Positions 1 through 7,546 of a stretch of DNA of 64,000 nt are shown here, one piece after another (within the stretch, counting starts at the first letter, position 1; each line of letters starts with the position of its first letter). The notes beneath the pieces were generated by a model. The model was not told the DNA's origin and made no database searches. It saw nothing but the letters and a program-made list of their open reading frames with translations. The DNA comes from Xenorhabdus poinarii G6. Its GTDB lineage: Bacteria > Pseudomonadota > Gammaproteobacteria > Enterobacterales > Enterobacteriaceae. The position numbers and the translations under genes are program-made. The DNA lies in assembly GCF_000968175.1 (NCBI RefSeq), contig NZ_FO704551.1:1116001-1180000 (forward strand). The letters run 5' to 3'.

Positions 1-57
1 GAATTGGGCATTCCTGTGATTGATGAGGAAGAAATGCTTCGTTTGTTGGGTGAATAA
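1..57 (+). CDS. ligA: DNA ligase LigA, C-terminal end only
   Basis: Only the last 18 codons and a TAA stop are in the window. The peptide ELGIPVIDEEEMLRLLGE matches the end of the BRCT domain of NAD-dependent DNA ligase. In E. coli ligA sits next to ypeB, and ypeB is found 1.5 kb downstream here, which supports the call. The start of the gene is outside the window. Confidence 0.8.
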   Translation, partial: ELGIPVIDEEEMLRLLGE

Positions 58-84
58 TATACGCTTTTGGTAACGGAGTTATTG

Positions 85-118
85 CCTCGAAATGGTTATC
101 ACCTCGAAATAGTTATCA
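85..118. repeat. Two tandem 17-bp repeats after ligA
   Basis: CCTCGAAATGGTTATCA (85-101) is followed directly by CCTCGAAATAGTTATCA (102-118), a 16 of 17 match. It lies between ligA and nupC. No function can be assigned from sequence alone. Confidence 0.7.
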
Positions 119-167
119 AAATGTGATCGAGTTGGCTAAAAGGTGATTTTTAGCCGCTCATATAGTA

Positions 168-186
168 GATTATTGTGACAATAATC
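168..186. promoter_or_regulatory. 19-bp palindrome upstream of nupC, candidate operator
   Basis: GATTATTGT-G-ACAATAATC has perfect 9-bp arms around one central base, about 70 bp before the nupC start. The regulator is not identified. In E. coli nupC answers to CRP and CytR, but neither consensus is clearly matched here. Confidence 0.4.
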
Positions 187-257
187 CTAATTTACTATTA
201 GGTATCACATAAAATGCAGATATAAATTTGCATAGCATCCTATTTGGAGTTCTTTTT

Positions 258-1448
258 ATGTCCCATATTTTACACTTTGCTCTCGCATTGATCGTGATTG
301 GCGGTCTGGCGATTTTGGCGAGTAATAACCGCAAAGCGATTAAATCCCGTTATATAATCCAGTTACTGATTATCGAACTGTTTCTGGCCTGGTTCTTCCT
401 GAACTCTAATGCCGGTTTGGGGATTGTGAAGGGGTTTGACAATGTATTCGTCCATTTATTGGCTTATGCAGCAGAAGGAACCAGCTTTGTTTTCGGTGGC
501 ATGATTGAAGCGAATTTAGCCTTTTTCTTCCTGAATGTATTATGTCCAATTATCTTCATCTCTGCTTTAATCGGTATTTTACAACACATCAAAGTGTTGC
601 CCATTATCATCCGGGCAATAGGAACGGTGTTATCGAAAATTAACGGCATGGGTAAACTGGAATCTTTTAATGCAGTCAGTTCATTGATTCTGGGGCAATC
701 AGAGAACTTCATTGCCTATAAAGATGTGTTAGGCAAAATGTCTGAGCGCCGGATGTATACGATGGCAGCAACGGCAATGTCTACCGTCTCTATGTCTATC
801 GTCGGCGCTTACATGACGATGCTGGATGCAAAATATGTGGTTGCAGCGCTGGTTCTGAATATGTTCAGTACCTTTATCATTTTGTCACTCATCAATCCTT
901 ACTCCATTGAGAGTGAGGAAGAGATCCATATGAGCAACCTCCACGAGGGGCAAAGTTTTTTTGAAATGTTGGGCGAATATATTCTGGCTGGTTTCAAAGT
1001 TGCTTTGATTGTGTCTGCAATGCTGATCGGTTTTATTGCTTTGATAGCGGGTATCAACGCCATTTTTCATCTGGTATTTGGCGTTACTTTCCAGGAATGT
1101 CTGGGATACGTGTTCTATCCGCTGGCATGGATCATGGGTATTCCAAGTGATGAAGCACTGAAAGTGGGCAGTATTATGGCGACGAAATTAGTTTCCAACG
1201 AATTTGTGGCAATGCAGAGTTTGCAAGGCGTTGCGGCTGAATTGAGTGAGCGTTCGAAAGGTATGCTGTCTGTCTTTTTGGTCTCTTTCGCCAATTTCTC
1301 CTCCATCGGGATTATTGCTGGCGCTATTAAAGGCTTAAATGAAAAACAAGGTAATACTGTTGCGCGTTTTGGCTTGAAGCTGTTGTTTGGTTCAACGCTG
1401 GTCAGCTTTTTGTCCGCCGCCATTACAGGGCTGATTTTAGGCTTCTAA
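258..1448 (+). CDS. nupC: Nucleoside:H+ symporter NupC
   Basis: NupC is a concentrative nucleoside transporter of the inner membrane that imports pyrimidine and purine nucleosides with protons. The 396-residue protein follows E. coli NupC over its full length, including the blocks [23 protein letters not shown] (residues about 145-167) and [13 protein letters not shown], which form the substrate and re-entrant loop core of the CNT family. Several hydrophobic membrane segments are visible. A TTG 30 bases upstream is in frame, but the ATG at 258 has the TTGGAG ribosome site and matches the family N-terminus. It lies between ligA and ypeB, which are adjacent in E. coli, and ends at a strong hairpin. 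Confidence 0.95.
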   Translation: MSHILHFALALIVIGGLAILASNNRKAIKSRYIIQLLIIELFLAWFFLNSNAGLGIVKGFDNVFVHLLAYAAEGTSFVFGGMIEANLAFFFLNVLCPIIFISALIGILQHIKVLPIIIRAIGTVLSKINGMGKLESFNAVSSLILGQSENFIAYKDVLGKMSERRMYTMAATAMSTVSMSIVGAYMTMLDAKYVVAALVLNMFSTFIILSLINPYSIESEEEIHMSNLHEGQSFFEMLGEYILAGFKVALIVSAMLIGFIALIAGINAIFHLVFGVTFQECLGYVFYPLAWIMGIPSDEALKVGSIMATKLVSNEFVAMQSLQGVAAELSERSKGMLSVFLVSFANFSSIGIIAGAIKGLNEKQGNTVARFGLKLLFGSTLVSFLSAAITGLILGF

Positions 1449-1482
1449 TTTCGTACCCAATGAGAGTTAATCAGAATCATCG

Positions 1483-1515
1483 AAAGTGGCGTCTTGGTAG
1501 ACGCCACTTTGTTAT
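1483..1515 (+). terminator. Hairpin terminator after nupC
   Basis: An 11-bp perfect stem (1483-1493 with 1500-1510) closes a TTGGTA loop and is followed by GTTAT. It lies 35 bases after the nupC stop. Confidence 0.75.
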
Positions 1516-1583
1516 AGAGAGTCATGTTTGTTCATAGAGAATGATGTCTGACATGCTCCAGAGCACATAATGAGACCGAGACG

Positions 1584-1802
1584 ATGAATAAGGAAAACCT
1601 GCTGGCGATAGCCAATACTGCCATGCCATTTGGTAAATATAAGGGAAGCGTGCTGATTGATTTGCCGGAAGAGTACTTACTTTGGTTTGCTCGTCAGGGG
1701 GCATTCCCTCAGGGAAAACTAGGAGAATTAATGGAAATGACCCTAGCGATAAAAATTGAAGGTCTGGATGCTCTGGTGAAACCGTTAAAAAAATCCGAAT
1801 GA
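1584..1802 (+). CDS. ypeB: YpeB-like DUF3820 protein
   Basis: A 72-residue cytoplasmic protein with the DUF3820 signature: MPFGKYKG near residue 14, then LPEEYLLWFARQGAFPQGKLG. The family has no firmly established function. A relation to exonuclease-like quorum or DNA-associated proteins has been suggested by fold, but nothing here tests this. In E. coli ypeB directly follows ligA; here nupC separates them. It has its own upstream space after the nupC terminator, so it is probably transcribed on its own. Confidence 0.85.
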   Translation: MNKENLLAIANTAMPFGKYKGSVLIDLPEEYLLWFARQGAFPQGKLGELMEMTLAIKIEGLDALVKPLKKSE

Positions 1803-1928
1803 ATCATCATCTATGTTTTTTATCATCTATGTTTTGCTACGCGTTATTGCCAAATCAGTGATATGAATCCCCTCATCATTTTCTGAATAGCATTAATATC
1901 TCAAGTATGCATGTGATATTAATTGATT

Positions 1929-1940
1929 GTATTGCAATAC
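1929..1940. promoter_or_regulatory. 12-bp palindrome upstream of the SDR gene
   Basis: GTATTGCAATAC is a perfect palindrome 38 bases before the start of the dehydrogenase gene. Its position suits an operator, but the regulator is unknown. Confidence 0.3.
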
Positions 1941-1977
1941 GTTAGATGAATGAAATGTTATTCATACGGAGGGTGAC

Positions 1978-2730
1978 ATGGGCTATTTTGCTGGAAAAGT
2001 TGCGATTGTGACGGGTGCAACAACAGGGGTGGGGGAAGGCATTGCAGAAGAATTATTTCATCGGGGAGCGACGGTTATTATTACGGGACGTCAATTTTCT
2101 CGTGCTCAACAGACAGCGAAGCGGATCGATCCCACCGGGCAATGTGTTATTCCAATGGAAACCGATATCAGGGATCATCTTTCCGTTAAGGCCTTGATTG
2201 ATAACACAATGAAACAGTGTGGTGGTTTACATATGTTGGTCAATAATGCAGGTATTACCGGACCACATGGTATCAATATTTGTGATTATTCCATTGACGA
2301 TTGGAATGATGTGATAAATACCGATCTCAGTGGAACATTTTTCGGTTTGAAATATGGCATTCCAGCGATAATTCAAAGTGGAGGCGGCGCCGTTGTCAAC
2401 CTCTCTTCTTCCAACGGTATTGTGGGTATTCCTGGTATTGCGCCCTATACGACAGCCAAACATGGTGTACTTGGTCTGACGCGCTCAGTTGCATTGGAAT
2501 TTGCAGATAAAGGGGTTCGTATCAATGCGGTTGGGCCGGGTTACGTTGATACCCCACATATGAAGACGCTCTCTACAGAAATCAGGGAATGGATGGCAAA
2601 CAGCCACCCGATGAAGCGTATGGCGACCAGAGAAGAAGTAGCGAACACAGTGGCATTTTTATTATCAGATGAAAGCTCATTTACGACAGGCGTTTTTTAC
2701 GCGATTGATGGGGGGTATACCGCGCAATAG
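1978..2730 (+). CDS. Short-chain dehydrogenase/reductase (SDR) family oxidoreductase
   Basis: A 250-residue classical SDR. The Rossmann motif TGATTGVGEG (residues 13-22) binds NAD(P), NNAG is near residue 88, and the catalytic Ser (NLSSSNG) and YTTAK are near residues 140 and 157. The C-terminal ending SSFTTGVFYAIDGGYTAQ is typical of 3-oxoacyl-ACP reductase-like and sugar or steroid dehydrogenase-like SDRs. The substrate cannot be read from the sequence. The start is clear: ACGGAGGG lies 5 bases before ATG. It is a single-gene unit between ypeB and the tRNA-Ala terminator, and it is not part of the E. coli order here, so it is probably accessory. Confidence 0.85.
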   Translation: MGYFAGKVAIVTGATTGVGEGIAEELFHRGATVIITGRQFSRAQQTAKRIDPTGQCVIPMETDIRDHLSVKALIDNTMKQCGGLHMLVNNAGITGPHGINICDYSIDDWNDVINTDLSGTFFGLKYGIPAIIQSGGGAVVNLSSSNGIVGIPGIAPYTTAKHGVLGLTRSVALEFADKGVRINAVGPGYVDTPHMKTLSTEIREWMANSHPMKRMATREEVANTVAFLLSDESSFTTGVFYAIDGGYTAQ

Positions 2731-2743
2731 CGTAAAATAAGAA

Positions 2744-2775
2744 AAATCCCTGAAAACAGCTGTCTTCAGGGATTT
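2744..2775 (-). terminator. Terminator hairpin between the SDR gene and tRNA-Ala
   Basis: An 11-bp perfect stem, AAATCCCTGAA with TTCAGGGATTT, sits between convergent units. On the minus strand it is followed by a T-rich tract and ends tRNA-Ala; it probably also stops the SDR transcript. Confidence 0.8.
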
Positions 2776-2782
2776 AGAATTT

Positions 2783-2858
<76 letters not shown>

Positions 2859-2983
2859 AAATCAAAATCCTGTGGAACGGGGCGAATCATATGAGACCGA
2901 AAGAATTCTGTCAATGGATTCATTAATATTCTCTGCATAAGCGCTGAAAAAACCATCATCAGACTGTTTTCAGGGCAAAAATA

Positions 2984-3010
2984 AAGGCACTGCAATACAT
3001 TGAGTGCCTT
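2984..3010 (-). terminator. Terminator for gltX
   Basis: A stem pairs AAGGCACT (2984-2991) with AGTGCCTT (3003-3010). On the minus strand it is followed by TTTATTTTTG, and it lies 60 bases beyond the gltX stop. Confidence 0.7.
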
Positions 3011-3072
3011 ATTATTTATATATTGTCTATTATTTATGCCGCAACATTGATGCCATATTGGTAGATAATCAT

Positions 3073-4488
3073 TTATTGCGCTTCGCGCTGAGTAATATAA
3101 GCCAGAGCCTGATCAATACGAGATAATGAACGCGCCTGGTTAATGGCATGAATAGTAACATCAACACTCGGAGATTGCCCCGCACCTGTTACGGCAACAC
3201 GCAGCGGCATTCCCACTTTCCCCATTCCCACCGCCAGTTCGTCAGCTGTAGCCTGAATAGCATGATGGATATTTTCAGGTGTCCATTCCGTTATTGCAGC
3301 CAGTTTTGCACGGGCAACTTCCAATGGCTGGCGAGCAACAGGGCGCAGATGTTTTTTCGCTGCATCGGCATCAAACTCAGCAAATTCTTCATAGAAGTAA
3401 CGGCAAGATTCAGCCATCTCTTTCAGTGTCTTACAGCGCTCACCGAGTAATTTGATTAAATCAACGAGTTCTGGGCCAGTACGAGTATCTATACCTTGCT
3501 GTTCAATATGCCAGGCTAAATGAACGGCAACATTTTCTGCTGGCAGGGTATTGATGTAATGATGGTTCAGCCATTGCAGTTTTTCCGTGTTGAATGCGCT
3601 GGCGGATTTGCTGATGGCGGCAAGGCTAAATAATTCAGTCATTTCCCCAACGGTAAAAATTTCCTGATCGCCATGTGACCATCCCAGACGAACCAGATAG
3701 TTCAACAGCGCTTCTGGCAGATAACCATCATCGCGATATTGCATTACGCTGACAGCCCCGTGGCGTTTGGACAGTTTTTTACCATCGTCGCCGAGGATCA
3801 TCGAAACATGGGCATATTCTGGCACAGGGGCGCCGAGCGCTTTCAGAATATTGATCTGACGTGGTGTATTGTTGATATGATCTTCACCACGAATAACATG
3901 GGTAATTTCCATATCCCAGTCATCAATGACAACACAGAAATTATAGGTTGGTGAACCGTCGGTACGGCGGATAATCAAATCATCCAGCTCTTGGTTGCTG
4001 AATTCAATCGGGCCACGAATACGGTCATTAAAAATGACGGAACCGTCTTGTGGATTGCGGAAACGCACAACATGTGGCTCAGCGTGGTTGTGCTGGCATT
4101 CACCATCACGGCATCGGCCATCGTAGCGAGGTTTCTCACCTTTTGCCATCTGAGTTTCACGCAATTGTTCCAGACGTTCTTTGGAGCAATAGCAACGGTA
4201 AGCCGTCCCTTGCTCCAGCATTTCATCAATGACTTGATTGTAACGGTCGAAACGTTTGGTCTGATAATAAGGGCCTTCATCCCAACTCAGATTTAACCAG
4301 TTCATACCGTCCATAATTGCGTCAATGGCTTCTTGAGTGGAACGCTCAAGGTCAGTGTCTTCAATACGGAGGACAAATTCACCGTTATTATGGCGACTGT
4401 ATAACCAGGAATAAAGCGCAGTACGCGCACCACCAACATGAAGATAGCCAGTAGGACTGGGTGCAAAACGGGTTTTAATTTTACTCAT
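3073..4488 (-). CDS. gltX: Glutamyl-tRNA synthetase
   Basis: GltX charges tRNA-Glu with glutamate in the cytoplasm. The protein has 471 residues, the family length. The class I HIGH-like motif [18 protein letters not shown] begins near residue 9, and the KMSKS equivalent [12 protein letters not shown] is near residue 235. The zinc-binding segment with Cys and His (CYCSKERLE to [10 protein letters not shown]) is present between residues 98 and 133. It is transcribed divergently from the Val/Lys tRNA operon, the same arrangement as in E. coli (gltX next to valU-lysV). Confidence 0.98.
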   Translation of the reverse strand: MSKIKTRFAPSPTGYLHVGGARTALYSWLYSRHNNGEFVLRIEDTDLERSTQEAIDAIMDGMNWLNLSWDEGPYYQTKRFDRYNQVIDEMLEQGTAYRCYCSKERLEQLRETQMAKGEKPRYDGRCRDGECQHNHAEPHVVRFRNPQDGSVIFNDRIRGPIEFSNQELDDLIIRRTDGSPTYNFCVVIDDWDMEITHVIRGEDHINNTPRQINILKALGAPVPEYAHVSMILGDDGKKLSKRHGAVSVMQYRDDGYLPEALLNYLVRLGWSHGDQEIFTVGEMTELFSLAAISKSASAFNTEKLQWLNHHYINTLPAENVAVHLAWHIEQQGIDTRTGPELVDLIKLLGERCKTLKEMAESCRYFYEEFAEFDADAAKKHLRPVARQPLEVARAKLAAITEWTPENIHHAIQATADELAVGMGKVGMPLRVAVTGAGQSPSVDVTIHAINQARSLSRIDQALAYITQREAQ

Positions 4489-4710
4489 CAGGAATTGCCT
4501 TAGTGACGTTTCTTTTTTAGAGAACGTTTTGGATGATCAAAGTAACAATAGTTGGCTTATTTTATCACTGCACTTCAATTCCTCAATGGCGTTAATGGTC
4601 GGTTATTGAGAAAAACTAAAATTAACTGACTAAATGATATCCTTGCGTGATTATAATTGTTTCATTCTGTTTAATTTTACAACGAACGATGGTTTTAATC
4701 ATAAAAAGCG

Positions 4711-4738
4711 TTGACTCACCTCAAACTATCCCTATAAT
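4711..4738 (+). promoter_or_regulatory. Sigma-70 promoter of the Val/Lys tRNA operon
   Basis: TTGACT (4711-4716) and TATAAT (4733-4738) are separated by 16 bp. A GC-rich discriminator, GCGACTCC, follows, as is usual for stringently controlled stable-RNA promoters. The first tRNA starts 18 bases after the -10. Confidence 0.85.
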
Positions 4739-4755
4739 GCGACTCCATCACGACG

Positions 4756-4831
4756 GGGCGATTAGCTCAGTTGGTAGAGCATCTCCCTTACAAGGAGGGG
4801 GTCATCAGTTCGAATCTGGTATCGCCCACCA
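4756..4831 (+). tRNA. tRNA-Val (anticodon TAC), copy 1
   Basis: A 76-nt cloverleaf GGGCGATTAGCTCAG... with anticodon loop CTTACAA and encoded CCA. It equals E. coli valU-type genes and is the first of a seven-gene operon. Confidence 0.97.
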
Positions 4832-4889
4832 TATTACTCGCCGTGATAAATGTAGTAACAATGCAGTAATAAAGTTTGGTTTTATGATT

Positions 4890-4965
4890 GGGCGATTAGC
4901 TCAGTTGGTAGAGCATCTCCCTTACAAGGAGGGGGTCATCAGTTCGAATCTGGTATCGCCCACCA
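4890..4965 (+). tRNA. tRNA-Val (anticodon TAC), copy 2
   Basis: Identical in sequence to the first tRNA-Val, with CCA encoded. The linker between the two copies is 58 bases. Confidence 0.97.
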
Positions 4966-5009
4966 ATCATGGAACAGTGGTATTGAAGTCGTTATAGTCA
5001 TCTTGAAGT

Positions 5010-5085
5010 GGGCGATTAGCTCAGTTGGTAGAGCATCTCCCTTACAAGGAGGGGGTCATCAGTTCGAATCTGGTATCGCCCACCA
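5010..5085 (+). tRNA. tRNA-Val (anticodon TAC), copy 3
   Basis: Identical to the other tRNA-Val copies of the cluster, with CCA encoded. Confidence 0.97.
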
Positions 5086-5130
5086 CTTCATCAGGTTGTT
5101 TCGTCACAGTATCACATTGATATTTTGAAT

Positions 5131-5206
5131 GGGTCGTTAGCTCAGTCGGTAGAGCAGTTGACTTTTAATCAATTGGTCGCAGGTTCGAATCCTGCACGAC
5201 CCACCA
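5131..5206 (+). tRNA. tRNA-Lys (anticodon TTT), copy 1
   Basis: A 76-nt cloverleaf GGGTCGTTAGCTCAG... with anticodon loop CTTTTAA and encoded CCA. It corresponds to lysV of the E. coli cluster. Confidence 0.97.
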
Positions 5207-5237
5207 TTCAAATATCAAAATCAGCATTATCTAATTG

Positions 5238-5313
5238 GGGTCGTTAGCTCAGTCGGTAGAGCAGTTGACTTTTAATCAATTGGTCGCAGGTTCGAATCCT
5301 GCACGACCCACCA
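5238..5313 (+). tRNA. tRNA-Lys (anticodon TTT), copy 2
   Basis: Identical to copy 1. The linkers on both sides resemble each other (TTNANATATC...AGCATTA), which points to recent tandem duplication. Confidence 0.97.
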
Positions 5314-5343
5314 TTTAGATATCGAAATAAGCATTACCTAATC

Positions 5344-5419
5344 GGGTCGTTAGCTCAGTCGGTAGAGCAGTTGACTTTTAATCAATTGGTCGCAGGTTCG
5401 AATCCTGCACGACCCACCA
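5344..5419 (+). tRNA. tRNA-Lys (anticodon TTT), copy 3
   Basis: Identical to the other two tRNA-Lys genes, with CCA encoded. Confidence 0.97.
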
Positions 5420-5441
5420 TTTAGGTATGACGATATGAAGT

Positions 5442-5517
5442 GGGCGATTAGCTCAGTTGGTAGAGCATCTCCCTTACAAGGAGGGGGTCATCAGTTCGAA
5501 TCTGGTATCGCCCACCA
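5442..5517 (+). tRNA. tRNA-Val (anticodon TAC), copy 4
   Basis: Identical to the first three tRNA-Val genes and the last of the operon. No clear Rho-independent terminator is seen in the next 100 bases. Confidence 0.97.
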
Positions 5518-5682
5518 CTTCATATAATCACTGCTTACATATCAATAATTTTTCCTTCCTTATTTAACATCATTCCCCTTTATTTCCTGATTAACCTTGT
5601 TTCTCCAGCCCTCTAGCCAGAATAAAATTTAAAACGAGATTTGCTGACGCAGCGAGCTAACAATCATTACTGTTTTTAGCGG

Positions 5683-5875
5683 TTATGTTTGAAGTTTTGG
5701 CAGAGGAGAAAGTCCGTAAGCTGCTCTGGCACGGTCACAACTTTCATTATAATCATCAGCTTCCCAGGCTTGAGGAAATTCTCTACAATGAAACACGAAA
5801 GTAGGCGCAACAAGCGCCACAGCTAATACAGGGATTATCTTGTAACTTAAATTGAGAAATTAACGTTTGGCTCAT
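5683..5875 (-). pseudogene. YkgJ-family cysteine-cluster protein, deleted and frameshifted
   Basis: On the minus strand an ATG at 5875 opens MSQTLISQFKLQDNPCISCG, continuing ACCAYFRVSL and then a stop. The CxxCxxCC cluster at the N-terminus is the YkgJ (UPF0153) zinc/iron-chelating family signature. In another frame CREFPQAWEADDYNESC followed by DRARAAYGLSPLPK supplies the family C-terminus down to a stop at 5683. The central part of the usual ~110-residue protein is missing, so an internal deletion with frameshift has destroyed the gene. It marks the decayed zone between the tRNA operon and the CRISPR array. Confidence 0.7.
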
Positions 5876-6478
5876 ACCAGATGTCACTATCTGATGTTTA
5901 AGACATATACTTAGGTAAAATTACCTTATCCTCAAAAGCTCGCTTTCTAATGGAGAGCGGTCTATTTAAAAAGAGATTATGTTGCCAAATGTCATTTTTC
6001 TTCAAGATAAATTTATATTATTTGAATTTAATTTGAATTATTTAATCAATATCCCAATATCAATACATTGCTCTATAGAAAATAATTTCAATTGGTTATT
6101 ATTTATTTGTCAAGGAAAAGATAGCAGGATAAATGTTTTCTAAATCGATGTTATTAACATCATCAGGATTATCTGTTCCAGTGTGGATAAAAACACACCA
6201 GTAAAATGCTGGTTAGTCTCTCTTCTCAAATAATATCATTACCTAATGTGAAGTTCAGGTAGTGCTCTAATAAAAACCACATTAATGCACTAAATCTATT
6301 TTCTTAGGTTCGTTCGGTTTTTTTTCCAATTTCAAAATGAAAAATGCTTTCAGATTTTGTCTTGGTAATATACCGAGCTTTTTTAATTTCAGAGAATCTG
6401 TTTTTATCATCGTTGCAAGGCCTTCATGTTGTATCTCTACGCGTTCGGTAAACACATGAGAATTTATTTTCGATTAAG
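5876..6478. other. AT-rich non-coding stretch
   Basis: No credible gene, RNA or ordered repeat is seen between the YkgJ remnant and the IS982-like remnant. The sequence is strongly AT-rich with short local inverted repeats only, and it looks like decayed island DNA. Confidence 0.5.
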
Positions 6479-6640
6479 GACATCAAAGGTTATCTCAGCC
6501 AGAAACTGGTGGACGGTTTGACCCAAACCGATGTTACTTTCATCACGACAAAGCGCCATAAGATGAGAACGCACATGCTGGTTTATCTCTATAACATCGT
6601 GTTACTAAAAGCGTTTCACCATCAAGACAATGAATAAGCA
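6479..6640 (+). pseudogene. IS982-family transposase fragment
   Basis: Reading from 6479 gives DIKGYLSQKLVDGLTQTDVT, then FITTKRHKMRTHMLVYLYNIV, and after a frameshift near 6600 VLLKAFHHQDNE. The order GYxSxKL, xxLITKxKxxMK, xVLLRKR is that of the C-terminal half of IS982-type DDE transposases. The N-terminal half and the inverted repeats are not visible. The call rests on motif recall, so the family name is fairly but not fully sure. Confidence 0.5.
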
Positions 6641-6820
6641 ATTAAAAATAATCTTTCAAGTAACGCATTCTCGCCACCGAAGTATAAAAGGATTAAAAAT
6701 GTTTCGTGCCGGGAATTTCGGTAGATTGGAAGAGCGTACGTTTTGTATTTTTAAGTGAAAAACGTGGTAGAATTTTTTACATCAAAAAAGTTTTTAAAAA
6801 AACATAAAGATATAATTAGT

Positions 6821-7215
6821 GTGTTCCCCATATGCATGGGGATAAACCGGCTATTCAGCAAATGAAAACTATTCAAAAAAAGTGTTCCCCATATGCATGG
6901 GGATAAACCGTGGACGGTTACCCGTCGGGCGGTGCCGGTGCGGTGTTCCCCATATGCATGGGGATAAACCGCCAGCACGGGTGATAGTTGCAGTGGTCAC
7001 AACGTGTTCCCCATATGCATGGGGATAAACCGTTAGAAGATGCGATTAATGCAATAAAAGAGGAGTGTTCCCCATATGCATGGGGATAAACCGGACGCTC
7101 ATGAGCTGAGTAGTCCGGCAGCTAAGTGTTCCCCATATGCATGGGGATAAACCGTACAAATGCATAGCGCGTTTTCGTGGGTCAACGTGTTCCCCATATG
7201 CATGGGGATAAACCG
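6821..7215 (+). CRISPR. Type I-E-like CRISPR array, 7 repeats and 6 spacers
   Basis: Seven identical 29-nt repeats begin at 6821, 6882, 6943, 7004, 7065, 7126 and 7187. Each starts GTGTTCCCC and ends GGGGATAAACCG, with the palindromic core CCCCATATGCATGGGG. All six spacers are exactly 32 nt, the type I-E rule. Repeat orientation and the A/T-rich stretch just upstream (6771-6820) suggest the leader is on the left and transcription runs rightward. No cas gene is in the window, so the array depends on Cas proteins encoded elsewhere or is inactive. Spacer origins cannot be judged by eye. Confidence 0.97.
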
Positions 7216-7270
7216 TTACCATAAAACCATATGAAGTATTGTCTATCCCTACTTTGTGGGGATAGACACC
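7216..7270 (+). repeat. Degenerate end of the CRISPR array with hairpin
   Basis: After the last perfect repeat come 25 unrelated bases and then 7241-7270, which begins GTCTATCCC and contains GGGGATAGAC. It resembles a decayed repeat (shared GT-T--CCC and GGGGATA) but pairs with itself by a 9-bp stem (GTCTATCCC with GGGATAGAC). It may be a worn terminal repeat or a separate RNA 3' hairpin. Confidence 0.5.
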
Positions 7271-7338
7271 TCACATCTTGAAGTTGGGTTAGTATAGAGA
7301 TAAAAATGAATATTAAAAAATAATAAACTATTGAGATC

Positions 7339-7368
7339 AAAAAAGGTTATCAAATGATAACTTTTTTT
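7339..7368 (+). terminator. Rho-independent terminator after the CRISPR array
   Basis: A 13-bp stem with one G-U pair (7339-7351 with 7356-7368) closes an AAAT loop and ends in seven T. It probably ends the pre-crRNA and insulates the next gene. Confidence 0.75.
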
Positions 7369-7546
7369 GATTAGTTTTTTATTTTTTTATGATTATGCTG
7401 GGGATCTGAGTTGAGATGATTATATGGTAGTCAATGTTAAAATTGTTTTTTATATTAAGTTTATTTTCAAAACTATTTCTGGAGTGAATTTTTTTTAATG
7501 TAATGTGATTAATTATAATATATTAATAATAATACGAGGTGATAAA

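Noticed and set aside
121..186. CRP site before nupC
   Set aside because: TGTGA half-sites exist at 123 and 175, but neither has a matching TCACA half at the right spacing, so I do not call a CRP site.
4647..4997. Open frame of 116 codons across the tRNA-Val genes
   Set aside because: It reads through two tRNA genes and repeats their sequence; it is not a protein gene.
6751..6978. Minus-strand frame across the CRISPR start
   Set aside because: Its repeated peptide pattern (PMHMGNT-like) is just translated CRISPR repeats.
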